A stretch of 64,000 bases of DNA from a virus, in the IMG/VR virus record IMGVR_UViG_3300027743_000026, positions 1-64,000 of that record; one strand, 5' to 3'. Below, piece by piece: positions 48,701-57,571 of this stretch. Below the pieces are notes generated by a model, which ran no database searches, had not been told where the DNA came from, and saw only the letters and a list, made by a program, of their open reading frames with translations. The first letter of the stretch is position 1. Each line of letters starts with the position of its first letter. Both the position numbers and the translations under genes were made by a program.

Positions 48701-49515
48701 TGCCGCGCACGGATTGGAAAACTGGCGACATCCTCCAGCACGACATGAGCTTCGAGACCCGCGTGGTGACGGAGAAGCCCGACGGCTTCATTTCTGGCAT
48801 CGCCTCGAGTCCATCGATCGACGCCTACGGCCACGTCGTGGTGCCCGGTGCGTTCAGCGCCTCGATCAAGAAGAAGGGTTTCGGTGGACCTGGCGGCGTT
48901 CTCCTGCTCGCTCACCACGATCCGGAAAAGCCGATGGGCGTCATCCGCAAGCTGGAAACCGTGGGCAAGAACCTGGAGATTGAGGCTGAGCTGGCGCTCA
49001 AGTCCAGCCGCGTACGCGATCTTTATGAAGAGACCAAGCTCGCCGGCGGGCTCTCGTTCTCGGTCGGCTTTCGGCTTGAGGACTTCGACTTTGCCGAGCA
49101 GATGAACGATCAGGGCGAGAAAGAAGAGGTCTTCCTCATCAAGCAGGGCGACCTGCGCGAGGTATCGATCTGTACGTTTCCTGCCAACACCGACGCGCGC
49201 ATGAGCGTGGTCAAGCAGGAAGATATCAATCTCAAAGCCTGGCTCGCCGAAATGGCGCCGGCTCTCATGGCTCTCAAGAATTCAGTTACTGAGGTCGAAC
49301 TCGAACGAGCCCTTGCGGCCAAAGGGTTCGCCCGCAGTAGGAACGAGGCACACAAGTTCTTCGCCGTGATGAAGGCTTGCGCGCACTTGCTCCAAGACAA
49401 ACCCGCCCTTGCTGGTGGTGATGTCAAACCGCCGCCGCGTCCCGTGTTGGACGCTTCCATGTTGACCCCGGTGCTCGCCGAGATCGCCAAGGTGCGTGCT
49501 CTCGCGTTGCGTTAA
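48700..49515 (+). CDS. HK97-type prohead protease
   Basis: 271 residues from ATG 48700 (TGATG overlap; GTG 48697 possible). GFISGIASSPSIDAYGHVVV, LLAHHDPEKPMGV with the catalytic His, and GGLSFSVGF with the Ser match prohead proteases; the C-terminal 70 residues are extra. Cleaves capsid N-terminal domains during maturation. Confidence 0.85.
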   Translation: MPRTDWKTGDILQHDMSFETRVVTEKPDGFISGIASSPSIDAYGHVVVPGAFSASIKKKGFGGPGGVLLLAHHDPEKPMGVIRKLETVGKNLEIEAELALKSSRVRDLYEETKLAGGLSFSVGFRLEDFDFAEQMNDQGEKEEVFLIKQGDLREVSICTFPANTDARMSVVKQEDINLKAWLAEMAPALMALKNSVTEVELERALAAKGFARSRNEAHKFFAVMKACAHLLQDKPALAGGDVKPPPRPVLDASMLTPVLAEIAKVRALALR

Positions 49516-49540
49516 CCGGCACCTTCAAGGGATATTGACT

Positions 49541-50968
49541 ATGACCAAGCACATGTATCCTAAGCGTGGTGACTTCCTCACCAAGGAAGCACCGACCGAC
49601 CCACAAGTGGCTGCGGAAATCTTGAAGCCGCTGATGACGGAGATCGCTGATCTTACGGCCGCGATCGAGAAATCGAAAAAGGACGTTGCGGATCAGTACA
49701 AGGCGCTCACGAGCCATTACGATGGCGTCAAGGGCGAGAACGAAGAGCTGAAGAAGGCCGTTGCCGAGCAGACCAAGGTCTACGGTGAGTTGACTGCCAA
49801 GCTGCAGGGCCAGGAAGCTGCGCTTGATTTCTGCAAGAAGCAGCTCGACATGCCGCTGATCAAAGGCAACAAGGAGCTGGAAGAGAGCGATCGCAAGGCC
49901 GCGATCGAGTGTCAGAAGCGCGCGTTCCTGTTCAAGGGCGGTAGCGAAGACGACTTCAAGGAAGATCTCGACAATCTTGTTGATGTCAAAGCCTACCGCT
50001 CAGCGGTGCGCAAGTTGGTGCGCCACGTCGGCATCGAGCCCAAGCGCAAGGTAATTGCCAGCCTGAACGAGTACGAGCGCAAGGCGTTCGAGGCATCCTC
50101 GCTCGACAGCGCGATCTTTGTACCTGAGATGCTCGGCATTGAGTTGAACTGCCTTATCGACTGCGCCGGCATGACCGACCTCTACGGTCAGGTCAACGTG
50201 TCGAAGAGCACTTTCATGTATCCGCAAGTGCTCGATTACGGCGAGATCGGCAAGTATGATTGCGACGCTAAGTGCGACGCCGAGTACGGACCCGAGGGCA
50301 ACATCACGTTCAAGTCCGGTAACGTCTCGGACTACCGCGGCGTGTTCTGCTTCCAACGCAAGGTGCTCACCGAAGCCAACTACGACCTGTTGAACTTCAT
50401 GTACACGTCGGTCAGACGCGCGCAGACGATCGCACGCAACCGCGCGCTCATGGTTGGCTCTGGCATCAACGAGCCGCTTGGCTGGTTGACCGCGGGCTGC
50501 TTCACCAAGCTCAAGACCACAACGACCGACTTCACCCATATCGATTTTCGGTTGATGTACGGCTCAGCTCCGATCGAATACGGGCCGGTCACCGCGGTGA
50601 TGCATCAAAACATGTTCGCGAATCTTGCCGCGCGGACCGACGCCAATGGTCGCTTCATCTTTGGCGACGGTCTCATGACCTACTCACCGAACGACGTGCG
50701 CGAGAATATCCGGATCAGCAACTGTCTGCCTGATCCGACCTACGGCCTGACCAAGGGTACGGAGACTGCGCCGTTCATCACCGGTGACTTCCTCGTCGGC
50801 ATTGGTTCGTGGGCCTCGGCCTACTACGCTGTGTCGAAGCGCCCGCTGTGGATCGAGCAATGGGAGGGACAGTCGACCGCCTGGTGCGTGAAGTACGTGT
50901 TCGGTGCCGAGGACGGCGGATTCACCGCTTGTTGCCCGGCCGCGCGCATCATCACGGTTGGTCCGTAA
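49541..50968 (+). CDS. Major capsid protein (HK97-fold), cysteine-rich
   Basis: 475 residues from ATG 49541. An N-terminal coiled-coil delta domain (EELKKAVAEQTKVYGELTAK) of about 115 residues, then the capsid fold with LMVGSGINEPLGWLT and YAVSKRPLWIEQ. Twelve cysteines, with pairs CLIDC, CDAKC and TACC, are far more than usual for the family and suggest disulfide or metal cross-links between subunits. Confidence 0.88.
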   Translation: MTKHMYPKRGDFLTKEAPTDPQVAAEILKPLMTEIADLTAAIEKSKKDVADQYKALTSHYDGVKGENEELKKAVAEQTKVYGELTAKLQGQEAALDFCKKQLDMPLIKGNKELEESDRKAAIECQKRAFLFKGGSEDDFKEDLDNLVDVKAYRSAVRKLVRHVGIEPKRKVIASLNEYERKAFEASSLDSAIFVPEMLGIELNCLIDCAGMTDLYGQVNVSKSTFMYPQVLDYGEIGKYDCDAKCDAEYGPEGNITFKSGNVSDYRGVFCFQRKVLTEANYDLLNFMYTSVRRAQTIARNRALMVGSGINEPLGWLTAGCFTKLKTTTTDFTHIDFRLMYGSAPIEYGPVTAVMHQNMFANLAARTDANGRFIFGDGLMTYSPNDVRENIRISNCLPDPTYGLTKGTETAPFITGDFLVGIGSWASAYYAVSKRPLWIEQWEGQSTAWCVKYVFGAEDGGFTACCPAARIITVGP

Positions 50969-51007
50969 TCCTTCCATCCCATCACTCACACAGAAGGATT
51001 CACGACC

Positions 51008-51403
51008 GTGAATATCAATGTTGCAAGTCAGAACCAGGGAATGATCGCGTGGACCGGCACGGCAGCTCGTCCAATCGACATTCGCCACCACGTCCACTTC
51101 GCCTTCACGTTCGAGGTGACGGCAGACCTGGCCGCCGATGCCACCTTCAAGGTGCAGGCGGCACCGCCCAGCGATGCCGATCCGTGTCTCCCCGGCACGT
51201 TCTATGACGTGCCCGAGACGCTGACCTGTGCCGGGTGGGGGCAAGTCCCTGACCCGACCACCGGGTTCGTTATCCCGGCCGGGACCAAGAAGGGTGCGCT
51301 CTGTACCGCTGCGCTGCCGTGTCGGCCGGACGCCTTTGTCCAGCTGGTCGGCACCGGGGCGGCGGGCGTGCTTGGGGTCGCCGTTCTCGGCGGTCCGCGC
51401 TGA
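51008..51403 (+). CDS. Capsid-associated protein, paralogue 1
   Basis: 131 residues from GTG 51008 (AAGGA upstream). NVASQNQGMIAWTGTAARPI ... AGTKKGALCTAALPCRPDAF. It resembles the next gene along its length and shares four cysteines (DPC, TCAG, ALCTAALPC). Probably a decoration or head-fibre protein, judging by its place after the capsid gene. Confidence 0.65.
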   Translation: MNINVASQNQGMIAWTGTAARPIDIRHHVHFAFTFEVTADLAADATFKVQAAPPSDADPCLPGTFYDVPETLTCAGWGQVPDPTTGFVIPAGTKKGALCTAALPCRPDAFVQLVGTGAAGVLGVAVLGGPR

Positions 51404-51474
51404 AACCGCAGAGAGGTTGAGACATAGCTGCCCGAAAGTGCAGCTACGTTCTACCTCATCAGGAGTCTGAGAAC

Positions 51475-51894
51475 ATGAATCTCAACACAGCTTCCCAGAA
51501 CCGAGGTGTTCTGGCGTGGCGGGCAATCACGGCACAGAATCTCAATCCACCGATCGATGTTCGCCAGCACGTCAACTTCAGCTTCACGTTCCACGTCGTT
51601 GCCGACATTCTTGTGGACGCGGATTTTGAAGTTGTTGCAGCACCGGCGGATCCAGCTAATCCCTGTGTCCCTTTACTTCCGCAACATCCTGTTGAGGAAG
51701 TGATCACCTGTGCTGGGCCTTGGGGAGTTACCCCAAACCCAGAGTCGCATATCGTCATCCCGGCTGGAACAAAAGCGGGTGCGCTATGTACGGCGGCGTT
51801 GCCGTGCAAGCCTGATGCCTTTGTTCAGTTGGAGCCGGTTTCCGGCGATACCGGCAAGATCGAGGTCGTCGTTATTCTGAGCGGCCCCAGATAA
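51475..51894 (+). CDS. Capsid-associated protein, paralogue 2
   Basis: 139 residues, NTASQNRGVLAWRAITAQNL ... AGTKAGALCTAALPCKPDAF. Tandem paralogue of 51008-51403 with conserved cysteines; the C-termini differ (IEVVVILSGPR). Duplication may allow two subunits at different capsid positions. Confidence 0.65.
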   Translation: MNLNTASQNRGVLAWRAITAQNLNPPIDVRQHVNFSFTFHVVADILVDADFEVVAAPADPANPCVPLLPQHPVEEVITCAGPWGVTPNPESHIVIPAGTKAGALCTAALPCKPDAFVQLEPVSGDTGKIEVVVILSGPR

Positions 51895-52290
51895 ATGCGG
51901 GTGCCGGTCGGAAAGACTTTGCGTGTTGGGCCTGGCGACGAAGTCCATGTCGTTGCCAGGTTACGTCCAGAGGCGACACTCGGCCGTCTCTTCGTGTTTG
52001 CTAAAGAGGGCCGGAACGAAACGTTCTCGCCCTATACACCGATGGTGGATATTCTGGTCAATGGCCAGCCGCCGATACTGACGCCGTTGATGCTGCGGCT
52101 AACCACGCTGCAGCCGATGCGCGAATTGCAGTTCAATGCTGACTTCGATGGTTACGTTAGGATTTTTCAAGAGGTCGACACCGTTAAGGATGCGTTAGCC
52201 AGGGTCAAATTGGCGCGCAAAATTTGTCCATCTCTTGGTTGGCGTGATTGGTTGGTAAGGAGTTTACCATGGCGGCCGATGAGCGTCTGA
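51895..52290 (+). CDS. Small head-region protein
   Basis: 131 residues directly after the paralogue pair. MRVPVGKTLRVGPGDEVHVV then a beta-rich body and a helix. One cysteine only (KICPSLG). Function unknown, possibly virion. Confidence 0.6.
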   Translation: MRVPVGKTLRVGPGDEVHVVARLRPEATLGRLFVFAKEGRNETFSPYTPMVDILVNGQPPILTPLMLRLTTLQPMRELQFNADFDGYVRIFQEVDTVKDALARVKLARKICPSLGWRDWLVRSLPWRPMSV

Positions 52291-52583
52291 TCGTTCGCGA
52301 AGGCACACCGCCGGCAACAGCTGATGGCGCGTCATTGGGATGCATCATGCTGGTCTCTGGCGGCCACGACGATGAAATACAGTGGTTTGAATTCAAAACC
52401 AACTATATGTCAACGGCGATATATCGGGTCGAGTGGGAGGTTGAAACCATGTTCGTTGTCATCCCAACGGAGACAGCGAACTGGTTGATCAAGAGCGGCT
52501 ACGCGCGTCCGATGACAGTTCCCGAGGCACGCGCATACAACAACAGCCTCGAGAAAGAAGAGAGACCAAAGGAGACTGCATGA
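52269..52583 (+). CDS. Small hypothetical protein
   Basis: 104 residues from ATG 52269 (AAGGAG upstream), starting 21 bases inside the preceding gene. Ends KEERPKETA. ATGA overlap with the tiny cysteine peptide. Function unknown. Confidence 0.6.
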   Translation: MAADERLIVREGTPPATADGASLGCIMLVSGGHDDEIQWFEFKTNYMSTAIYRVEWEVETMFVVIPTETANWLIKSGYARPMTVPEARAYNNSLEKEERPKETA

Positions 52584-52663
52584 TCGTGACCCGATGCACA
52601 CCACCGTGTGCCCCGCAGGCGGCGCAAGCGCTCGCTTCGCCCGGCTGCTTCAAGTGTACGTAA
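52580..52663 (+). CDS. 27-residue cysteine peptide
   Basis: MIVTRCTPPCAPQAAQALAS-PGCFKCT with CxxxC and CxxC pairs. AAGGAGA lies upstream and the ATGA overlap (52580-52583) couples it to the gene before. Might be a small cross-linking or metal-binding virion peptide. Shares the cysteine richness of nearby structural proteins. Confidence 0.5.
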   Translation: MIVTRCTPPCAPQAAQALASPGCFKCT

Positions 52664-52728
52664 ACCTACTGAGCTAAGGCGCGGTCGCTCCCGCGCCTCC
52701 TTCTCTCACACAGCTGAGGACCACCGTC

Positions 52729-53433
52729 ATGCTGGCTTTGACGATCGACAGCCCGATGCAGTCCGACGGCTGCGTGACTTGTTGCTGCGAAACAATCTCG
52801 CTCAAGCCGGGCGAGACGCAGCCGCTGTATCTCAACTATGCCGGCTGGGCAGCGCCGATTGCGCTGCGTGGGCTGCATTGCGAGCCGACTGTCACGGTCG
52901 AGGAGAAGAAGACCTGTGATGTTATCACGACAGGCAATCTTCCTCCGGTTGCGTCGTCCGATACCGAGTTCGACGTTACGCTCAATACGCCGCTCACTGA
53001 CGATCTCAAGACCTTCGTCGTTGATCCTGAAAGCGATGCGTTGACCTTCAAGCCGTTGCTGCTGTACGGCACGCAGCATGGCAAATTCGACCTCAAGCCA
53101 GATGGCACCTTCACCTATACGCCGATGCAGGGCTATGTCGGTCCCGACAATTGCTTCGTCTCAGTCAGCGACGGGCACAATCAGCCGGTGGTGTTCGAGG
53201 TTCTGTTCGGTGTTGGCATCCCCGCGGCTAACGTGGGTTCAACCTGGGATTTGACTGTGGGCAAGCCCATCGTCAATCAGCGCCTGTACCTGGTGACCTT
53301 GCCGCTGACGGTGTCGCCGGCGGCGAGAACCTGCCAGATCTTCCGGCTCACCGTTCGTCAAGGCGCGCTCGATTGTGATTGCAACTGCTACTACCACGTC
53401 GACTGTGTCGATGTGCGGATCGCGCAATGCTAA
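52729..53433 (+). CDS. Ig-like virion protein with cysteine clusters
   Basis: 234 residues. Centre: TPLTDDLKTFVVDPESDALT then GKFDLKPDGTFTYTPMQGYV, a cadherin/Ig-like repeat seen in many surface proteins. N-terminal CVTCCC and C-terminal CDCNCYYHVDC flank it; 13 cysteines in all. Likely a head decoration or fibre. Confidence 0.65.
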   Translation: MLALTIDSPMQSDGCVTCCCETISLKPGETQPLYLNYAGWAAPIALRGLHCEPTVTVEEKKTCDVITTGNLPPVASSDTEFDVTLNTPLTDDLKTFVVDPESDALTFKPLLLYGTQHGKFDLKPDGTFTYTPMQGYVGPDNCFVSVSDGHNQPVVFEVLFGVGIPAANVGSTWDLTVGKPIVNQRLYLVTLPLTVSPAARTCQIFRLTVRQGALDCDCNCYYHVDCVDVRIAQC

Positions 53434-54128
53434 CCTTTGTCGTCGAGCCGCCCAAGGATCGCTTTGCTTCGCCGTTACCGGTGGGGCACAAGGAGCCGTT
53501 GGACTGGTCGACGCTGTTATCGATCGAACTCATCCGGCAGCATACCAAGACCGACGATGTCGCCGGCGTCTCTGATGAGATGCTGGATCTCTATCGTCGC
53601 GCCGCGGTCGAGGCTGCCGAACTCTATACCGGCGCGTTGCTGACCACGCAGATGACTGTCACCGAGCCGATCCAGGGACCGTCACGGCCTAAATTCGGCA
53701 AGCTGACTTACAAGCACAAGCTCAAGTATCCGGTCGCCGATGGGCTCGTGCATCTCTACGGCAGCCAGAACGTTGACGCCAATCATGCCATTCGCATCCC
53801 GGCCAATACCCGCACCATCCATGTGCCGATCTGGACCGGTTTCATCGATCTGACGAATTGCTGTGATCCATGCGCATCGCATCACCTCAACGTCGATATG
53901 ATGGCCGCCTACAAGGCCGGTTACAAATGCCCAGACGATGTGCCCAAAGGCATTACGCTCGGCATGTTGCAGTTTGTCGCTTGGATCCTCGAGCATCCTG
54001 GTGACATCTTGCTGACCGTGCGCAACAAGGAAGACAACTCGACCAAAGGATTGATGGGTAGCAACAACATCGCGCTGGCGAGTGGTGCGATCGAGACTTG
54101 GCGGCAGTACGACCCCGAGGCGTTCTGA
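53427..54128 (+). CDS. Head-tail connector protein
   Basis: 233 residues from ATG 53427. DEMLDLYRRAAVEAAELYTG is the helical opening of gp6-like connectors, here followed by a longer beta-rich body with CCDPC. Position between capsid and closure genes agrees. Overlaps neighbours at both ends. Confidence 0.65.
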   Translation: MLTFVVEPPKDRFASPLPVGHKEPLDWSTLLSIELIRQHTKTDDVAGVSDEMLDLYRRAAVEAAELYTGALLTTQMTVTEPIQGPSRPKFGKLTYKHKLKYPVADGLVHLYGSQNVDANHAIRIPANTRTIHVPIWTGFIDLTNCCDPCASHHLNVDMMAAYKAGYKCPDDVPKGITLGMLQFVAWILEHPGDILLTVRNKEDNSTKGLMGSNNIALASGAIETWRQYDPEAF

Positions 54129-54568
54129 TGACCATCGGAAAAACTGTTATCGCCGATCTGCGTCATCGCATCGTGTTGTGCACGATGCAGGATGTGGTCG
54201 AAGCTAATGGTACGATGGAGCTGACGCGCAAAGAGGTGATTGAGACCTGGGCGCGCATTCGGCCGTTTCTCACCTTCGGATCCAAAGGTTCGTTTATCGG
54301 CACTCAGGGTTACACCATTCTTGATCCGAAGCTGCATCAGAGCCACTGGATTAGCATTCGCTTTCAGCACGACCTCGACATCAACAGCACCGCGTGGGTG
54401 TATGAGGCTCGACGCAAAGGGCTCCCGCGCTGGTACAAAGTCCTAGGCTCCACTGAGACCGAAGATCATCGTTGGATCGAAATCGCCGTGCACTTGTACG
54501 AGCGGGCTGAGGCTGCGCAACCCGTACAAAGTGATCTCTCGCCAGTTCGGAGCAACGTCGCGCTCTGA
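54128..54568 (+). CDS. Head closure/joining protein
   Basis: 146 residues from ATG 54128 (TGATG). LRHRIVLCTMQDVVEANGTM then ETWARIRPF and later RWIEIAVHLYERAE follow the head-tail joining (SPP1 gp16-like) family. Seals the portal channel. Confidence 0.65.
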   Translation: MTIGKTVIADLRHRIVLCTMQDVVEANGTMELTRKEVIETWARIRPFLTFGSKGSFIGTQGYTILDPKLHQSHWISIRFQHDLDINSTAWVYEARRKGLPRWYKVLGSTETEDHRWIEIAVHLYERAEAAQPVQSDLSPVRSNVAL

Positions 54569-54636
54569 AGTCGGACGGCCCGTCAACCGGAACCTGTCCT
54601 CCCGTCGCGGCGGACGGGCCGTAAGGCATCCCAAAT

Positions 54637-55002
54637 ATGATTGAGATCAGTTTCCAGCCGTGGGGATATTTCCGCGCGGTCAAAGACAACTCGTCCATTC
54701 AAGCCTGGCTGGACGCGATCGGTGAAGCCGCCGAGGCCGCGTTCCGCGGTGGCATGGGTGGCTATCCACCGGCGTCGGCGCCAGGCGCCTGGCCGAACAC
54801 GCGCAGTGGCGGGCTCATTGGGTCAATCGCACACGAGACCACGTCCAACAGCATGACCATCGGCACGTCGATGCCGTACTCGGGCTTTCTGCGCGAAGGC
54901 ACGTCGCGGATGGCGCGCCGCAAGATGTCAGACAACGCACTGCAAGAGGGCATGAAGGCCGGCGCAGGTCGCCTTGGCCATTGGGTGCACTGGAGCAGAT
55001 AA
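54637..55002 (+). CDS. Tail-completion/gp10-like protein
   Basis: 121 residues, MIEISFQPWGYFRAVKDNSS..., then PPASAPGAWPNTRSGGLIGS and YSGFLREGTSRMARRKM, the conserved core of HK97 gp10-like neck proteins. TAATG overlap with the endolysin start. Confidence 0.65.
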   Translation: MIEISFQPWGYFRAVKDNSSIQAWLDAIGEAAEAAFRGGMGGYPPASAPGAWPNTRSGGLIGSIAHETTSNSMTIGTSMPYSGFLREGTSRMARRKMSDNALQEGMKAGAGRLGHWVHWSR

Positions 55003-56582
55003 TGACCACCTACGATTCAATCGTCATCTCGTCCGGTCATGGTTTGAAGATCCGTGGTGCCGCTGGCGATCCGTCGGGATCGCCAGATGATCCATATCTC
55101 GACGAAGTCGATGAGGCCAGGAAAGTGGTCGACGCGCTCGCCGAGGCGCTTGAGCAGCGCGATGTGCGCGTGGTCGTTTTTCACGACGATACCTCGACTA
55201 CTCAGGACACGAATCTTTCGACGATAGTCGCGGCTCACAACCGGGAAGACAGGCAGCTAGATCTCAGTGTCCACTTCAATGCGTACGATCAAGGCAGCAA
55301 GTGCATGGGCACTGAGATGCTTTATATCACGCAGGGCGCACTGGCTGATGAACTGTCGTACGTCGTTTCGGAGGCTGGTGAACTGATCGACCGCGGCCCG
55401 AAGAAAAATACCGGACTCTATTTTTTAAATAATACTGACATGCCGGCCGTGCTTCTCGAGATTTGCTTCTGCGATAGCTCGTGTGACACTAATTTATATC
55501 GTGAAAACTTTGACGCCATCATCGATGCGATCGCCGATGTGCTCGGTGGTGAGGGTGATGTCACCAGGCCGCCGGAGCCGATCCCGCCGTTCGAGCCACC
55601 GCCGCGGCCCGATCGTCCTCAGCGTCCACCGCCGGTATCAGCTGAGCGACCTACTTTGGGTGAAGGCGATTCCGGTAGTGATGTAGTCGCACTGCAAAAA
55701 TCTCTTGGCCTGCCTGCCGACGGTGATTTTGGCTCCATTACCGACACACAAGTCAGAGCGTTCCAGAAAGCGGTTGGCATTACTTCTGACGGTATCGTCG
55801 GTCCCACCACCTGGAAATATGTCGACGAACTCGATCGCCGCATGCTGCAAGGCGACAGCGGTTTGCCCAAGGGGCTCGCCGCGGAAGTGATTGCACTCGC
55901 CGAGTCCTCGTCGCTGATGGATTACGAATGGCCTGGCCGTAGCGTGGCGCCGCCCGGCTATATCCCCGGCATGGCGCTTTGCTACGCGCTCGCCGTGGTG
56001 AAAATGGACCAAGACAACTCCGCTGTCATGGTGATGGGCGAAGCCGCCGGCGACCCAGATGAAGACGCGCTCGCTTGGTATGAGGACGAACTCGGCAAAC
56101 TTGATCTCGATGTTTCTGACGCCGGTGTGGAAACCCTACGTGCGCTGTTCGTGATCCTGATCGGGCTCGGCATGCGTGAATCATCCGGTCGCTACTGTGA
56201 AGGTCGCGACATGTCGGCTGACAACGTTGCGTCTGACACCTGCGAGGCAGGCCTATTTCAGACTTCCGCAAACATGCACAGCGCCAGTCCAGAAATGAAG
56301 AAGCTGTTCGATGCCTACTGGAAAGATCCTCAGGGCTTCTTGGATGTTTTCCGCGAGGATATTTACCCGACATCGTCCAACCTTGATGTCTACGGCAGTG
56401 GCAAAGGCGCTTCCTACCAGTGGCTGTCGAAGTTCAGCCCCGCATTTGCCGTCTCCACCACCGCGATCGGCTTGCGCAAGCGCAAGGCGCATTGGGGCCC
56501 AATCCAGCGCAAAGAAGTAACGCTCTCTCCCGCCGCGCGCGATCTCCTCAGAAAGATCGAAGCGCTAGTGGCGACGGTATGA
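55002..56582 (+). CDS. Three-module endolysin or virion lysin
   Basis: 526 residues from ATG 55002. N-terminal Amidase_3: VISSGHG, later LSVHFNAY and LLEICF supply the zinc and catalytic residues. Middle: peptidoglycan-binding repeat SDVVALQKSLGLPADGDFGS ending VGPTTW. C-terminus: a lysozyme/transglycosylase-like domain with GMRESSGRYCEGRD. It lies between neck and tail genes, so it may also be a virion enzyme for entry, not only a lysis enzyme. No signal peptide. Confidence 0.8.
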   Translation: MTTYDSIVISSGHGLKIRGAAGDPSGSPDDPYLDEVDEARKVVDALAEALEQRDVRVVVFHDDTSTTQDTNLSTIVAAHNREDRQLDLSVHFNAYDQGSKCMGTEMLYITQGALADELSYVVSEAGELIDRGPKKNTGLYFLNNTDMPAVLLEICFCDSSCDTNLYRENFDAIIDAIADVLGGEGDVTRPPEPIPPFEPPPRPDRPQRPPPVSAERPTLGEGDSGSDVVALQKSLGLPADGDFGSITDTQVRAFQKAVGITSDGIVGPTTWKYVDELDRRMLQGDSGLPKGLAAEVIALAESSSLMDYEWPGRSVAPPGYIPGMALCYALAVVKMDQDNSAVMVMGEAAGDPDEDALAWYEDELGKLDLDVSDAGVETLRALFVILIGLGMRESSGRYCEGRDMSADNVASDTCEAGLFQTSANMHSASPEMKKLFDAYWKDPQGFLDVFREDIYPTSSNLDVYGSGKGASYQWLSKFSPAFAVSTTAIGLRKRKAHWGPIQRKEVTLSPAARDLLRKIEALVATV

Positions 56583-56585
56583 CCG

Positions 56586-57191
56586 ATGAACGTCCAGTTC
56601 GCAAACCCACCGCCGCCGAAACCAGCGGCGGAGAAGGTTCGTTTTCTGCCGGCGCTGGCAGAAGCAATCACCGAATGGTTTCCCGAACTCGGCGGACGTG
56701 CGCTTGCTGTCAGCAACGCGCATATAACCAAATTGAATGTACCGACGTTGCCGCTAGTGATGGTGGCGTTCGCGCGCGGTACTGGCGACCAGGCAGCTCA
56801 AAGTTACCATCCAAGTTTCAAGCAGGTCGATAAATTCATCATTGAGTTCTGGCTGCAGCCGGAGCGTTACAAAAAAGCTAACGGCGCCGAGACACCGTTC
56901 TGGAGTTACTACGACTACGAGGCCATTCGCACCAAGCTGCTCTCCAATCTCGGACGCTGGGAGACGCCTGATGGTGAGCACATCGCCTATCGGTATCTAA
57001 CCATCGGCGCTGATGAACTTGCTGTCACGCTGTCATTTGGTTTCGACGCCACCAAGAACTTTTGTCCGATCGATCCGGCGCGGGGCGAGCCCTTCGCCAT
57101 CAGTTTTGATTTGTGCCCACCGAAAGGCTGTTGCCCCGAGGTGGAGTGCTTCGATGTCCAGGAGAACGATAAATGCGATCCGTGTCCGTAA
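56586..57191 (+). CDS. Tail terminator/neck-type protein, Cys-rich end
   Basis: 201 residues. Starts three bases after the endolysin. Beta-rich body (VMVAFARGTGDQAAQS; FIIEFWLQPERYKKANG) and a tail packed with cysteine (CPPKGCCPEVEC, KCDPCP). Its place before the sheath suggests a tail-completion role. Confidence 0.6.
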   Translation: MNVQFANPPPPKPAAEKVRFLPALAEAITEWFPELGGRALAVSNAHITKLNVPTLPLVMVAFARGTGDQAAQSYHPSFKQVDKFIIEFWLQPERYKKANGAETPFWSYYDYEAIRTKLLSNLGRWETPDGEHIAYRYLTIGADELAVTLSFGFDATKNFCPIDPARGEPFAISFDLCPPKGCCPEVECFDVQENDKCDPCP

Positions 57192-57247
57192 ATTTTAAGC
57201 CGTCCAAGCAGAAAGAAAGCAAGGACGACAACCAGAGGAGGGCCGAT

Positions 57248-57514
57248 ATGGCCAACATCTATGTCAAGTGTAAGCCCGGCCGTCGGCACTACTACGAAGG
57301 CCGTGTGATCCCAACCGACAAGTTCGTTCCGGTCGATGGCAATGATCCGTTGATTCAACGGGCGATCCATCATTGGCACGACCTCGAGGTCGAGGGCGAG
57401 GCACCGCCGCCGCCGACCGAGGGCACGGACGCGCCAACTAGACGTTCACGCGCTCGACCTGACGACCCACCGCTGATGCCTGAACATCGGCAACCATCCA
57501 CCCCGAGGGAGTGA
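57248..57514 (+). CDS. Small tail-region protein
   Basis: 88 residues from ATG 57248 (GAGGAGGG upstream). MANIYVKCKPGRRHYYEGRV then a Pro-rich disordered tail. Short proteins with this beginning lie before sheath genes in related phages; function unknown. Confidence 0.6.
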   Translation: MANIYVKCKPGRRHYYEGRVIPTDKFVPVDGNDPLIQRAIHHWHDLEVEGEAPPPPTEGTDAPTRRSRARPDDPPLMPEHRQPSTPRE

Positions 57515-57571
57515 TCGGCTCGCGCCGCTCGTTCTCAAGATCCATTCGCCACCCCGAAGGAGTGATCGACC

